From Ectopseudomonas khazarica (lineage in GTDB: Bacteria; Pseudomonadota; Gammaproteobacteria; Pseudomonadales; Pseudomonadaceae): a stretch of DNA of 64,000 nt. The translations under genes were made by a program, and so were the position numbers. Shown in pieces: positions 24,931 to 33,237 of the stretch. Under the pieces are notes generated by a model. It was not told the origin of the DNA and searched no databases. It was given only the letters and a program-made list of their open reading frames with translations. The stretch is from positions 62,001 through 126,000 of the forward strand of contig NZ_SBHZ01000007.1 of the NCBI RefSeq assembly GCF_004521985.1, read 5' to 3'. The number at the start of each line of letters is the position of its first letter. Position 1 is the stretch's first letter.

Positions 24931-25809
24931 TCAGCCGCGTTGCAGCAGGAAGTTCGCCACCCGTTCGGCACTGTCTGCCGGCTGTTCCTGCATGAAGCAG
25001 TGCCCGCCCGGCACCACCTGGCTGCGGACGTGGCCGTTACCTGCGCACCAGCGCGCCACCGACTTCGCCACGAAGGGGTAGGTACGCGCGCCGTGAATCA
25101 CCTGCGTCGGCGTCGAGATCTTGCCCAGCGACGGCCACAGCCGGCGCGGGTAGGAGCCGAAGATGTCGGCTTCACGGCTTGGCCGGCACTTGAGTTCGAC
25201 GCCACCCTCGACATCCTTCAAGGCATGCTCGACGTAGGCGGCGAAGGCCGCTTCATCCCAGCCCTTGAACATGCCACGGCCGTGCAGGGCAGCATGGGCG
25301 CTGGCGCGGTCCGGCCATTGCCGGCGGCGCTTCTGCGCCCGCTTGGCCATCCCGGTGCGCTGCGCCAGGCCAACCACGTCGGACAGCGCCATGACGCCGA
25401 TCATCGCCGGGCTGAACAGCACCGGGTCGAGCAGCACGGCGCGCCGGAACAGCTCGGGATGGCGGGCCAGGATCAGGCTGGTGAGCACCCCGCCGAAGCT
25501 GTGCCCGACGGCAAAGCGCGCTACCTCGCCGAACGGGCCACGCAGGGCCTCGAAAGCCTCCACCGCCAGCTCGGCGCTGCGGTTCCAGCCGTGGAAGCGA
25601 CCGCCATGATCACTGTCGCCATGCCCCTGGGCGTCGCACAGCCAGAGGTCGAAGTCCTCCGCCAGCAGCGCCAGCATCGGCGTGTAGACCCGCCCGCAGT
25701 AGCCGTTGCCATGCAGGAAATGCAGCAGCGGCTTGCCCGACGGCGGGCTGTGCCAGCCGCGCAAAGTGAAACCGGCAGAGGTGGCGTGAGACCAGGACAG
25801 CAGTTGCAT
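24931..25809 (-). CDS. Alpha/beta-fold hydrolase
   Basis: About 292 residues. Alpha/beta-hydrolase marks: oxyanion loop HFLHGNGYCG, CDAQGHGDS, the nucleophile elbow AVGHSFGGVL (Ser), a cap region (AKRAQKRRRQWPDR), THR/acid strand TQVIHGARTYPF and the catalytic His in VVPGGHCFMQEQP. An esterase or lipase-like enzyme of unknown substrate, with no signal peptide. Start is uncertain: ATG 25809 or the in-frame GTG 25821, neither with a clear ribosome binding site. It lies downstream of the COG0523 GTPase gene on the same strand. Confidence 0.85.
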   Translation of the reverse strand: MQLLSWSHATSAGFTLRGWHSPPSGKPLLHFLHGNGYCGRVYTPMLALLAEDFDLWLCDAQGHGDSDHGGRFHGWNRSAELAVEAFEALRGPFGEVARFAVGHSFGGVLTSLILARHPELFRRAVLLDPVLFSPAMIGVMALSDVVGLAQRTGMAKRAQKRRRQWPDRASAHAALHGRGMFKGWDEAAFAAYVEHALKDVEGGVELKCRPSREADIFGSYPRRLWPSLGKISTPTQVIHGARTYPFVAKSVARWCAGNGHVRSQVVPGGHCFMQEQPADSAERVANFLLQRG

Positions 25810-25845
25810 GAGGTTATCCACAGCGATGAAAGCGCGGCGAGTGTA

Positions 25846-26823
25846 TCAGCCAGCCGGGGCGATCCGGCAGCGGGCGAACGCCGCCGTCAGTGCATCGGCG
25901 TCGTGCGCCTGCGCGAAGATCAGCTCCAGACGCGAGTCCTTGCGCCATTCGCTCGTCCCCCAGTCCTGCAGCGCCTGTCCCTGCACGGCATTGAGCGAAC
26001 GCCAGCCGGCCGCGCCGTGCACCACCGCCTTGGCACGCCGCCAGTCCAGGCCCTGCAACCACTGCCCGAGCGACGCCAGGTCGAAGCGCTGGCTCGGATG
26101 CCAGCGCCAGCCGATGCTCCAGTCTTCCGCCTGAGCCTGCACCTGGCAGATCGGCTCGGCCGCGTTGCGCCAGATCTGCTGCAGGCTCGCCGCACCTGTG
26201 GGTAACCCGGCGCCGGCCCCGCCCGCCGCGGCCTGCGCCGCCACGCCCGGCAGCTCGGCCAGATCGAGCTGCCCATGCTCGCTCCACCGCAGTGGCACGG
26301 GTGGGAGTGCGGCGGCAATCCGCGCGCGGCTCGCCGCATCCAGCCCGGCACTCTTGTTCAGCAGCAGCAAACCGGCATCCGCCAGGGCCTGACGCTGCAC
26401 CTCCGGCAACGCCTGGCCCTCAGCCAGCGCCTGGGCATCGAGCACCAGCAGCGCCGGTTGCACGGCCAGCACGCCGAGCCAGGGCGGCTGACGCAGCTGC
26501 GCCAGCAACTGCGCCGGGTGACCGAGGCCGGACGGCTCGATCAGCAGGCGGTCGGGCCTGGCCTTGCGCAGCAGGCGGCCCAGGCCGACCTGAAACGGTG
26601 CGCCGTTGACGCAACACAGGCAACCGCCCGCCACCTCGGCCATGGCGACCGCATCGTCGCCCTGCTCCAGCAGCGCGGCGTCCAGGCCGATCTGGCCGAA
26701 TTCGTTGATCAGCACCGCCCAGCGTTCGTGCGCCGGCTTCTGCGCCAGCAGATGACGAATCAGGCTGGTCTTGCCTGCGCCCAGCGGGCCGGCGATCAGA
26801 TGAGTGGGGATGTGAGTGAGCAT
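25846..26823 (-). CDS. CobW/COG0523-family GTPase (metal-chaperone type)
   Basis: 325 residues. The G3E GTPase domain has Walker A GPLGAGKTS, Glu switch INEFGQIGLD, the metal-binding GGCLCCVNG (CxCC), LLIEPSGLGHP and LLLNKSAG in the place of NKxD. The C-terminal CobW domain follows. COG0523 proteins insert or deliver zinc, cobalt or other metals to client enzymes. It lies 1.3 kb from a second COG0523 member (ZigA), but no Zur box is visible upstream, so it may serve another metal or be constitutive. Its start lies 84 bp from a divergent secreted Cys-rich gene. Confidence 0.9.
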   Translation of the reverse strand: MLTHIPTHLIAGPLGAGKTSLIRHLLAQKPAHERWAVLINEFGQIGLDAALLEQGDDAVAMAEVAGGCLCCVNGAPFQVGLGRLLRKARPDRLLIEPSGLGHPAQLLAQLRQPPWLGVLAVQPALLVLDAQALAEGQALPEVQRQALADAGLLLLNKSAGLDAASRARIAAALPPVPLRWSEHGQLDLAELPGVAAQAAAGGAGAGLPTGAASLQQIWRNAAEPICQVQAQAEDWSIGWRWHPSQRFDLASLGQWLQGLDWRRAKAVVHGAAGWRSLNAVQGQALQDWGTSEWRKDSRLELIFAQAHDADALTAAFARCRIAPAG

Positions 26824-26907
26824 GGGCCTATGGTCGGTGCTTCATGGCACAGACTGCAACGGGTCGGCGTGCTAGATTCGCGGACGGTTTTTCCCGGAGT
26901 CGAGCAG

Positions 26908-27258
26908 ATGCGTGCATGGTTGTTGCTGTTTTCCCTACTGCCGGGCCTGGCGCTCGCCGAGGCCTGTATCGTGCGTAGCCAGGCGGAGCGCCTGGATGTG
27001 AAGGTGTGCCAGGAGAACCGCAATATCCCCTCCTCGCTGTTCCACGAGGGCTTTTGCCAGCCGCAGCTGAAGGGCCAGAAGGTCGAGGTGGAGTTCGTCG
27101 AGCAATGCCCGCAAGGCGCCTACGGGGTCTGCCAGAACGCGCTCGCCGGCAACGACCTGTACCAGCAGGACATCCACTACTACGGCGTGGCCAGCGATGC
27201 GCTGTATCTGGAGCCCGCCTGCACCAGCCAGTATCGCGGCAAGTGGATCAAGCCCTGA
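26908..27258 (+). CDS. Small secreted Cys-rich protein of unknown function
   Basis: 116 residues from the ATG at 26908 (GGAG 8 bases upstream). It has a signal peptide (MRAWLLLFSLLPGLALA-EA) and a mature part with six Cys (EACIV, KVCQE, GFCQP, EQCPQ, GVCQN, PACTS), presumably three disulphides. I do not recognise a characterised family. It is divergent from the COG0523 GTPase gene and followed by a perfect inverted repeat and a terminator. A much longer reading frame upstream is antisense to the GTPase gene and was dismissed. Confidence 0.75.
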   Translation: MRAWLLLFSLLPGLALAEACIVRSQAERLDVKVCQENRNIPSSLFHEGFCQPQLKGQKVEVEFVEQCPQGAYGVCQNALAGNDLYQQDIHYYGVASDALYLEPACTSQYRGKWIKP

Positions 27259-27312
27259 CATCAAAGCGTCATCGAACAAGCGCCTAATAGCCACGGGTAC
27301 CTCACGTAACCC

Positions 27313-27338
27313 TCATGTCGAGTCACGCGTCGACATGA
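27313..27338. repeat. Perfect inverted repeat TCATGTCGA-N8-TCGACATGA
   Basis: 9-bp arms separated by 8 bp, 15 bp before a rho-independent terminator. It may form the first hairpin of the 3' UTR or be a protein binding site. Confidence 0.6.
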
Positions 27339-27352
27339 TCTCTTGGTGCTTG

Positions 27353-27382
27353 AAGCCGGGGCAGTCGCTCCGGCTTTTTTTT
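27353..27382 (+). terminator. Rho-independent terminator
   Basis: Stem AAGCCGG / CCGGCTT with a 10-base loop, followed by a run of eight Ts. It ends the transcript of the small Cys-rich gene and faces the convergent DUF1826 gene. Confidence 0.85.
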
Positions 27383-27443
27383 GCCCCACCGGTGTCTCCG
27401 GCACCTGGCCGGCCAGCGGCGTCCTTGGCATGGAGCGCTCGCC

Positions 27444-28088
27444 TCAGGCCAGCCAGTCCAGCGTCAGCAGCAGGCGTCGTTCGCCGGCCGGAGGCTGCGG
27501 CGAGCGGTGGATCAGGCCGCGCCCTTCGTTGCCCTGCCATTTCTCTCCCTTGGCCAAGGCCACATGGCCAGCGCCCAGGCGGCGGATGCAGGCCTCATCC
27601 TGCGGCTCGGCAGCCGCCTGACCCAGCCGGCTGCGCGACATGTCCCCCTCCTCCAGCCACTCGCTGCCGACGCCGGCGTAGCTGGTGATCAGCCGCAGCG
27701 GCACATGATCGACGTGGAAGCGCGGGCACATGGCCTTGTCCAGCACCCGCAGGCGCAGGCCGATGCGCCGCGCATCGAGCAGACAGGCATAGGCGCCCAC
27801 CAGCCAGGCCACGTCGGCGAGAAAGGCGCTCTGCCCCGGTATGTCGGCGTACTGCGCCACCAGGCCGAACAGGTTCGGCTCGCTGTCCGGCTGCGCCAGT
27901 TCCAGCGTCATCGACTGCGCCAGCGGCTCGCCCTGGGCCAGCAAGGTCTCGGCGAACAGGCTGATCCGCGCCGGCAGCTGGCGCTGCCAGACCGCCAGAT
28001 TGACGCCGTCGTGCAGCACCTCGCCAAGCACCTCGACACCTTCGCCCAGCACCTGCCGGGAGGCCTTCGGCAACTGCAGGGCGAACAT
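27444..28088 (-). CDS. DUF1826 family protein of the zinc-starvation operon
   Basis: 214 residues. The pattern WQRQLPARISLFAETLLAQG, DVAWLVGAYACLLDARRIGLRL, CPRFHVDHVPLRLITSYAGVGSEWL and VALAKGEKWQGNEGRGLIHRSP matches DUF1826. The HVDH motif and a later H-rich segment suggest metal binding or a cupin/2OG-type site. DUF1826 genes usually accompany Zur-controlled COG0523 genes; here the start overlaps the zigA stop by one base (TGATG). Function unknown, presumably part of low-zinc adaptation. Confidence 0.85.
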   Translation of the reverse strand: MFALQLPKASRQVLGEGVEVLGEVLHDGVNLAVWQRQLPARISLFAETLLAQGEPLAQSMTLELAQPDSEPNLFGLVAQYADIPGQSAFLADVAWLVGAYACLLDARRIGLRLRVLDKAMCPRFHVDHVPLRLITSYAGVGSEWLEEGDMSRSRLGQAAAEPQDEACIRRLGAGHVALAKGEKWQGNEGRGLIHRSPQPPAGERRLLLTLDWLA

Positions 28089-29293
28089 CAGGCCGCCTCC
28101 TGCTGCCAGGGCCCGAACGGGTCGGCGAGCAGGCGCCAGGCCTCCGGGCCACCGGCCATCTCGGCGTCGCTCAGCAGGCAGTCGTCCAGCTCACGGCACA
28201 GGCGTGCGAAATCGATGTTCTGGCCGATGAACACCAGCTCCTGGCGGCAATCGCCGACCTCGGCGCTCCAGTGCTTCATGATGGCCTGCAGGCCTTCTTC
28301 GTCCTGCGGCCAGTGCTGCCTGGGCACGAAACGCCACCAGCGCCCGGCCAGGCCATGACGCATCAGGCCGCCAGCCTGCGACCAGCTGCCCGCCTCCTGG
28401 TACTTGCTGGCCAGCCAGAAGAAACCCTTCGAGCGCAGCAGGCGACCGTTGCTCCACTCGCGGCTGAGGAAGTCGAAGAAGCGCTGCGGGTGGAAGGGCC
28501 GCCGCGCGCGGTAGGCACTGGAGGCGATACCGTATTCCTCGGTTTCCGGCACGTGCTCGCCGCGCAGCTCCTTGAGCCAGCCCGGCGCCTGCGAGGCGCG
28601 GTCGAAGTCGAAGCGGCCGGTGTCGAGGATCGTGTCCAGGGCGACCCGGCCCATGCTCATGACCTCGATCTCGGCATGGGTGTTGAGCCCACGCAGGATG
28701 GCCATCAGCTCCTCGCGCTCGGCCTGGCTGATCAGGTCGATCTTGCTGATGAGGATGACGTCGGCGAACTCCACCTGCTCGATCAGCAGGTCGGTGATCG
28801 AGCGCTCGTCCTCCTCACCCAGGGTTTCGCCACGGCTGGCCAGGCTGTCCGCCGCGTGGAAATCACGCAGGAAGTTCACCCCGTCGACCACCGTGACCAT
28901 GGTGTCGAGCCGGGCCAGGTCGGACAGGCTGCGCCCCTGCTCATCGCGGAAGGTGAAGGTCTCGGCCACCGGCAGCGGCTCGCTGATGCCGGTGGACTCG
29001 ATCAGCAGGTAGTCGAAGCGGCCCTCGCTGGCCAGGCGGCTGACCTCGTCGAGCAGGTCCTCGCGCAGCGTGCAGCAGATGCAGCCATTGCTCATCTCCA
29101 CCAGCTTCTCTTCGGCGCGGTTGAGGCTGACGTCGCGCTGCACTTCGCTGCCGTCGATGTTGATTTCGCTCATGTCGTTGACGATCACCGCGACCTTGCG
29201 GCCTTCGCGGTTCTTCAGCACATGGTTGAGCAGGGTGCTCTTGCCGGCGCCGAGAAAGCCGGACAGCACGGTAACGGGTAGACGCTGATGCAT
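28088..29293 (-). CDS. zigA: Zinc-starvation GTPase ZigA (COG0523 metallochaperone)
   Basis: 401 residues. G3E GTPase marks: [18 protein letters not shown] (Walker A), [11 protein letters not shown], the CxCC metal site [25 protein letters not shown], and ISKIDL as the base-recognition motif. The C-terminal CobW domain (about 250-390) contains [16 protein letters not shown] and LVFIGQNID. ZigA/ZNG1 proteins use GTP to transfer zinc to client enzymes during scarcity. The gene lies 14 bp after dksA2 and overlaps DUF1826, so a dksA2-zigA-DUF1826 operon under the Zur box at 29754-29773 is likely. Confidence 0.93.
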   Translation of the reverse strand: MHQRLPVTVLSGFLGAGKSTLLNHVLKNREGRKVAVIVNDMSEINIDGSEVQRDVSLNRAEEKLVEMSNGCICCTLREDLLDEVSRLASEGRFDYLLIESTGISEPLPVAETFTFRDEQGRSLSDLARLDTMVTVVDGVNFLRDFHAADSLASRGETLGEEDERSITDLLIEQVEFADVILISKIDLISQAEREELMAILRGLNTHAEIEVMSMGRVALDTILDTGRFDFDRASQAPGWLKELRGEHVPETEEYGIASSAYRARRPFHPQRFFDFLSREWSNGRLLRSKGFFWLASKYQEAGSWSQAGGLMRHGLAGRWWRFVPRQHWPQDEEGLQAIMKHWSAEVGDCRQELVFIGQNIDFARLCRELDDCLLSDAEMAGGPEAWRLLADPFGPWQQEAA

Positions 29294-29307
29294 GGGGTGT
29301 TCCTCGT

Positions 29308-29730
29308 TCAGTCACGGTCACGCTGATGTTTTTCGCGCTGCTCCTGACGCTCCTTGGCTTCGATGCAGAGGGTCGCGGTCGGGCGCAGCAGCAGGCGTTT
29401 CAGGCCGATGGGCTCGCCGGTTTCGGCGCACCAGCCGTATTCGCCACGGGCCAGGCGTTCGAGCGCCTGGTCGATCTTGTCCAGCAGCTTCTTTTCCCGT
29501 TCCAGCAGGCGCAGCTGCCATTGCCGCTGTTCCTCGGCGGCGCCGATGTCGGCGACGTCGCTGCTGCTGTCGGGTTCGCGCAACTGGGCGAATTCGTCGT
29601 CGATGCGCAGTTGCAGTTCGCTGCGCTGGCCCAGCAGCAGCGCCCGGAAGAACTGTTGCTGGGCCTCGTTCATGTAGTCGTCGGCCGGCTGGGCGAGCAG
29701 CTCGACCTGGGTGGGCACGGTCAGGGTCAT
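29308..29730 (-). CDS. dksA2: DksA2, zinc-independent DksA paralogue
   Basis: 140 residues. It has the DksA coiled coil (about 30-100, with the acidic tip [19 protein letters not shown]) and a C-terminal globule. The four-Cys zinc finger of canonical DksA is reduced to two Cys ([11 protein letters not shown] ... [10 protein letters not shown]; the partner positions are Thr and Ala), as in P. aeruginosa DksA2, which works without zinc. It binds RNA polymerase with ppGpp and replaces DksA in zinc-poor cells. First gene leftward from the Zur box. The start at 29730 lacks a clear ribosome binding site; Met20 is a less likely alternative. Confidence 0.93.
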   Translation of the reverse strand: MTLTVPTQVELLAQPADDYMNEAQQQFFRALLLGQRSELQLRIDDEFAQLREPDSSSDVADIGAAEEQRQWQLRLLEREKKLLDKIDQALERLARGEYGWCAETGEPIGLKRLLLRPTATLCIEAKERQEQREKHQRDRD

Positions 29731-29753
29731 GGCAAATCGGCTAGCTTGTTTTG

Positions 29754-29773
29754 ATTGTTATAACATAACATTA
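29754..29773. promoter_or_regulatory. Zur box controlling the divergent dksA2 and folE2 operons
   Basis: ATTGTTATAACATAACATTA contains the inverted repeat TGTTAT-AAC-ATAACA in an AT-rich 71-bp divergent spacer. The same 20 bases recur at 63021-63040 upstream of the TonB receptor. It fits the Zur consensus of gammaproteobacteria, and all adjacent genes are known low-zinc functions. Confidence 0.88.
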
Positions 29774-29801
29774 ATTTCTGACAGCGACCCACGGATTTAC
29801 G

Positions 29802-30692
29802 ATGAACGAACAACCCCTGCCGGATATCGCCGCCCAAGCCACCCACCACGACCTGTCGCTGGACTGGGTCGGCATGGCCGGCATCGCCCTGCCGATCCGC
29901 CTGGCGGGCGAGGCGGTCACGGCCAGCGTCGACATCGGCGTCAGCCTCGACGATGCCGCGGCGCGTGGCATCCACATGTCGCGCCTGTACCTGGCGGCCC
30001 AGCGCCTGGTGCACCTCGAGCTGAAGGTGCCGGCCATCCTGCAGGTGCTGGATGACTGCCTGAGCAGCCACCAGGCACTGTCCGACAGCGCCAGCCTGAC
30101 CCTGCGCGGCGCGGTGCCGCTGAAGCGCCCGGCACTGGTCAGCCCGCTGCACGGCTGGAAGGCCTACCCGTTCGAGATACGCGCCCGCCAGGACGGCCGC
30201 GGCCTGACCATCGAGCTGCAGGTCGAGGTCGAGTACTCCTCCACCTGCCCCTGTTCGGCGGCGCTGGCGCGGCAGTTGATCCAGCAGCGCTTCGCCTGGG
30301 ACTTTCCCGACCGGCAGGCGGACTACCTGAACACGCTCGACTGGCTCGGCTCGACCCAGGGCATCGTCGCCACGCCGCACAGCCAGCGCAGCACGGCTAC
30401 GCTGCAGCTGCGCCTGCACCCGGCATGCATCGACCTGCCCCTGCTGGCGCTGATCGACAGCGCCGAGCAGGCCCTGGGCACACCGGTCCAGACGGCGGTG
30501 AAGCGTGCCGACGAACAGGCCTTCGCCCTGGCCAACGGGCAGAACCTGATGTTCTGCGAGGACGCCGCACGCCGCCTGCACCATGCGCTGGGCCAGTTGC
30601 CCGAGGTCAGCGCCTTCCGCCTCAGGGTGGTCCATGCGGAAAGCCTGCACGCCCACGACGCGGTGGCCGAAAGCCGCTGCAACTGGAGCTGA
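29802..30692 (+). CDS. folE2: GTP cyclohydrolase FolE2 (type IB)
   Basis: 296 residues. FolE2 (COG1469) signatures: [33 protein letters not shown], the active-site Cys in [15 protein letters not shown], and [13 protein letters not shown] near the C-terminus. It converts GTP to dihydroneopterin triphosphate for folate synthesis and, unlike FolE, does not need zinc, so it takes over in zinc starvation. It heads the rightward Zur-controlled operon, 28 bp after the Zur box, and is followed 3 bases later by hisI2. Confidence 0.93.
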   Translation: MNEQPLPDIAAQATHHDLSLDWVGMAGIALPIRLAGEAVTASVDIGVSLDDAAARGIHMSRLYLAAQRLVHLELKVPAILQVLDDCLSSHQALSDSASLTLRGAVPLKRPALVSPLHGWKAYPFEIRARQDGRGLTIELQVEVEYSSTCPCSAALARQLIQQRFAWDFPDRQADYLNTLDWLGSTQGIVATPHSQRSTATLQLRLHPACIDLPLLALIDSAEQALGTPVQTAVKRADEQAFALANGQNLMFCEDAARRLHHALGQLPEVSAFRLRVVHAESLHAHDAVAESRCNWS

Positions 30693-30695
30693 GGC

Positions 30696-31115
30696 ATGCC
30701 TGCCCAACCCTTCTGGTTGCAGCTGGAGTCGGCCCGCGCCGGTCACACCCGGTCGTTGCAGGCAACGTTGGACGCCATCGCCTGGAACGACGCCGGCCTG
30801 ATCCCGGTGATTACTCAGCGCCACGACGACGGCGAGGTGCTGATGCTGGCCTGGATGAATCGCGCCGCGCTGACGGAAACCCTGAGCAGCGGCCAGGTCT
30901 GCTACTGGTCGCGCTCGCGCCAGCGCCTGTGGCGCAAGGGCGAAACCAGCGGCCATCGCCAGCGCCTGCACAGCGCCCGCCTCGACTGCGATGGCGACGC
31001 CCTGCTGCTCAGGGTCGAACAGACCGGCCCGGCCTGCCATACCGGGCGCCCTGCCTGTTTCTACAACGAACTGGACGGCGAGCAGTTGCGCGTCGTCGTG
31101 AGCCGTCCGGGATGA
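30696..31115 (+). CDS. hisI: Phosphoribosyl-AMP cyclohydrolase paralogue (HisI2)
   Basis: 139 residues, monofunctional. The core has [44 protein letters not shown], the metal-binding [10 protein letters not shown] (DxDxD type) and the zinc Cys pair [16 protein letters not shown]. It opens the adenine ring of PR-AMP in histidine biosynthesis. Because it sits between folE2 and yidD and not with his genes, it is read as a second copy expressed in zinc starvation. The visible metal ligands are retained, so it may differ in affinity and not in metal requirement. The stop overlaps the yidD start (ATGA). Confidence 0.9.
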   Translation: MPAQPFWLQLESARAGHTRSLQATLDAIAWNDAGLIPVITQRHDDGEVLMLAWMNRAALTETLSSGQVCYWSRSRQRLWRKGETSGHRQRLHSARLDCDGDALLLRVEQTGPACHTGRPACFYNELDGEQLRVVVSRPG

Positions 31116-31345
31116 AACGCATCGCCATCGCCCTGGTACACCTCTATCAGTACCTGCTCAGCCCCCTGCTCGGCCCGCGCTGCCGCTTTCATCCGAGCTG
31201 CTCGCACTACGCCATCGAGGCCCTGGAGAAACACGGCCTGCTGCGCGGCCTGTGGCTCAGCCTGCGCCGGCTGCTGCGCTGTCATCCCTGGCACCCGGGC
31301 GGCTACGACCCGGTGCCCGAACCCTCGCCCAAGGAACGCCCATGA
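31112..31345 (+). CDS. yidD: YidD-family membrane protein insertion factor
   Basis: 77 residues. Typical YidD sequence: [35 protein letters not shown] and [13 protein letters not shown], with three conserved Cys and several His. The normal yidD lies between rnpA and yidC near the origin; this copy is in the zinc operon, with ATGA overlaps to hisI2 and to the carbonic anhydrase gene, so it is probably a paralogue. YidD helps YidC-dependent insertion at the inner membrane. Why a copy is Zur-controlled is unclear; the Cys/His content suggests that the usual form may be metal-sensitive. Confidence 0.9.
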   Translation: MKRIAIALVHLYQYLLSPLLGPRCRFHPSCSHYAIEALEKHGLLRGLWLSLRRLLRCHPWHPGGYDPVPEPSPKERP

Positions 31346-31902
31346 TCCGCAAGAACCCGTCCGGCCACCTGCCGCTCATCGCCGAGTCCGCCTATGTCGA
31401 CAAGACCGCCATCATCTGCGGCAAGGTGATCATCGAGGACAACGTCTTCGTCGGTCCGTACGCGGTGATCCGCGCCGACGAGGTGGACGAGAGCGGCGAC
31501 ATGCAGCCAATCGTCATCGGCGCCAATTCCAACATCCAGGACGGCGTGGTGATCCACTCCAAGTCCGGTGCGGCGGTCACCATCGGCGAGCACAGCTCCA
31601 TCGCCCACCGCTCGATCATCCACGGCCCGTGCCGGGTCGGGAACCGGGTGTTCATCGGCTTCAACAGCGTGCTGTTCAACTGCAGCGTCGGCGACGGCTG
31701 CGTGGTGCGGCACAACGCGGTGGTGGACGGCTGCGACCTGCCGGCGGGCTTCCACGTCACCTCCACCCAGCGCATCGGGCCGAAGACCGACCTCGCCAGC
31801 CTGCCCCGCGTCAGCGTCTCGGCCAGCGAATTCTCGGAAGACGTGGCGCGTACCAACATCGACCTGGTACGGGGCTACAAGGCCCTGCAGAACGAGTTTT
31901 GA
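31342..31902 (+). CDS. Gamma-class carbonic anhydrase-like protein
   Basis: 186 residues of left-handed beta-helix hexapeptide repeats ([65 protein letters not shown]). The His ligands of the trimeric metal site are visible as VVIHSK and AHRSIIHG. Gamma enzymes can use iron or cobalt instead of zinc, so this protein can stand in for zinc-dependent beta carbonic anhydrases. It is the counterpart of P. aeruginosa PA5540. The ATG overlaps the yidD stop (ATGA), and pyrC2 follows after 2 bases. Confidence 0.9.
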   Translation: MIRKNPSGHLPLIAESAYVDKTAIICGKVIIEDNVFVGPYAVIRADEVDESGDMQPIVIGANSNIQDGVVIHSKSGAAVTIGEHSSIAHRSIIHGPCRVGNRVFIGFNSVLFNCSVGDGCVVRHNAVVDGCDLPAGFHVTSTQRIGPKTDLASLPRVSVSASEFSEDVARTNIDLVRGYKALQNEF

Positions 31903-31904
31903 GC

Positions 31905-33236
31905 GTGCTGATCCGCAACGCCCGGCTGGTCAACGAAGGCCGTGTGTTCGAGGCCGACCTGCGCATCCGCCACGGGCGCATCGACGCCATCGCCAGCAGC
32001 CTCGCCCACCTCCCCGGCGAGGCCGTGCTCGACGCCGCCGGTCAGTACCTGCTGCCGGGCATGATCGACGACCAGGTGCACTTCCGCGACCCCGGCGCGC
32101 CGCACAAGGGCAGCTTCGCCAGCGAGTCGCGCGCGGCGGTGGCCGGCGGCATCACCAGCGTCATGGACATGCCCAACACCCAGCCGCCGACCCTGACGCT
32201 GGAGGCGCTGGCGGCCAAGGAGCAGCGCGCCGCCCGCTGCTCGCGGGTCAACTACGGCTTTCACTTCGGCGTCAGTCACGACAACCTCGACACCGTTGCC
32301 GCGCTCGACCCTGACCGCGTGGCAGGGGTGAAGGTGTTCATGGGCGCCAGCACCGGCAACATGCTGGTCGACGACCTGCCTGCGCTGGAGCGCCTGTTCC
32401 GTGACTGTCCGACCCTGCTGCTGACGCATTGCGAACACACCCCGCGCATCCGTGAACGCGAGGCGAGGTGGCAGGCCAGGTACGGCGACGACATCCCCGC
32501 CGACCAGCACCCGGCGATCCGCGATGCCGAGGCCTGCTACCAGTCCTCCAGCCTGGCGGTGAGTCTGGCCCGCCGCCATGGCACGCGCCTGCACGTGCTG
32601 CACATCAGCACGGCACGCGAACTCGAACTGTTCATGCCCGGCCCGGCGGCCAGCAAACGGATCACCGCCGAGGTCTGCGCCCACCACCTGTACTTCGACG
32701 ACAGCGACTACGCCGCCCTCGGCCACCTGATCAAGTGCAACCCGGCGATCAAGCAGCGTGCCGATCGCGACGCCCTGCGCCAGGCCCTGCTCTGTGGACG
32801 CCTGGACATCATCGGCACCGACCATGCGCCACACAGCCTGGAGGAGAAGCGGCGTCCCTACCGGCAGGCGCCGGCCGGCCTGCCGCTGGTGCAGCACGCC
32901 CTGCCAGCGCTGCTGGAGCTGGTGGCCGACGACCTGCTGCCACTGCCGCTGCTGGTGGAAAAGACCAGCCACGCCGTGGCCGAGCGCTTCGCCATCGAGC
33001 AGCGCGGCTACCTGCGCGAAGGCTACTGGGCCGACCTGACCCTGGTGGAGCGCCTGGCCGAACCCTGCCCGGTAGCGCAGCAGCCGATCCTCGCCCATTG
33101 CGGCTGGACACCCTTCCAGGGCCGCAGCTTCCGCCATGCCGTGCGCAGCACCTTGGTGTCCGGGCAGCTGGCCTGGCACGCCGGCCAGGTGCAGGACGAC
33201 TGCCAGGGCCTGCCGCTGCGCTACCGACGCGCCTGA
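31905..33236 (+). CDS. pyrC2: Dihydroorotase PyrC2
   Basis: 443 residues from GTG 31905, 2 bases after the previous stop (a TTG overlapping that stop is an alternative). Amidohydrolase barrel features: LLPGMIDDQVHFRDPGAPHKG, VKVFMGASTGNML (carbamylated Lys position), LLLTHCEH, LHVLHIST, IIGTDHAPHSLEEK. The usual HxH metal pair on strand 1 is QxH, as in a subgroup of bacterial dihydroorotases, so one metal ligand differs. It closes carbamoyl-aspartate to dihydroorotate in pyrimidine synthesis, replacing zinc-dependent PyrC. Last gene of the Zur operon; its stop nearly abuts the convergent DUF2207 gene. Confidence 0.9.
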   Translation: MLIRNARLVNEGRVFEADLRIRHGRIDAIASSLAHLPGEAVLDAAGQYLLPGMIDDQVHFRDPGAPHKGSFASESRAAVAGGITSVMDMPNTQPPTLTLEALAAKEQRAARCSRVNYGFHFGVSHDNLDTVAALDPDRVAGVKVFMGASTGNMLVDDLPALERLFRDCPTLLLTHCEHTPRIREREARWQARYGDDIPADQHPAIRDAEACYQSSSLAVSLARRHGTRLHVLHISTARELELFMPGPAASKRITAEVCAHHLYFDDSDYAALGHLIKCNPAIKQRADRDALRQALLCGRLDIIGTDHAPHSLEEKRRPYRQAPAGLPLVQHALPALLELVADDLLPLPLLVEKTSHAVAERFAIEQRGYLREGYWADLTLVERLAEPCPVAQQPILAHCGWTPFQGRSFRHAVRSTLVSGQLAWHAGQVQDDCQGLPLRYRRA

Positions 33237-33237
33237 G

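Noticed and set aside
26275..26907. Upstream extension of the Cys-rich secreted protein
   Set aside because: It is antisense to the COG0523 GTPase gene and Gln/Arg-rich; the signal peptide and ribosome binding site fix the start at 26908.
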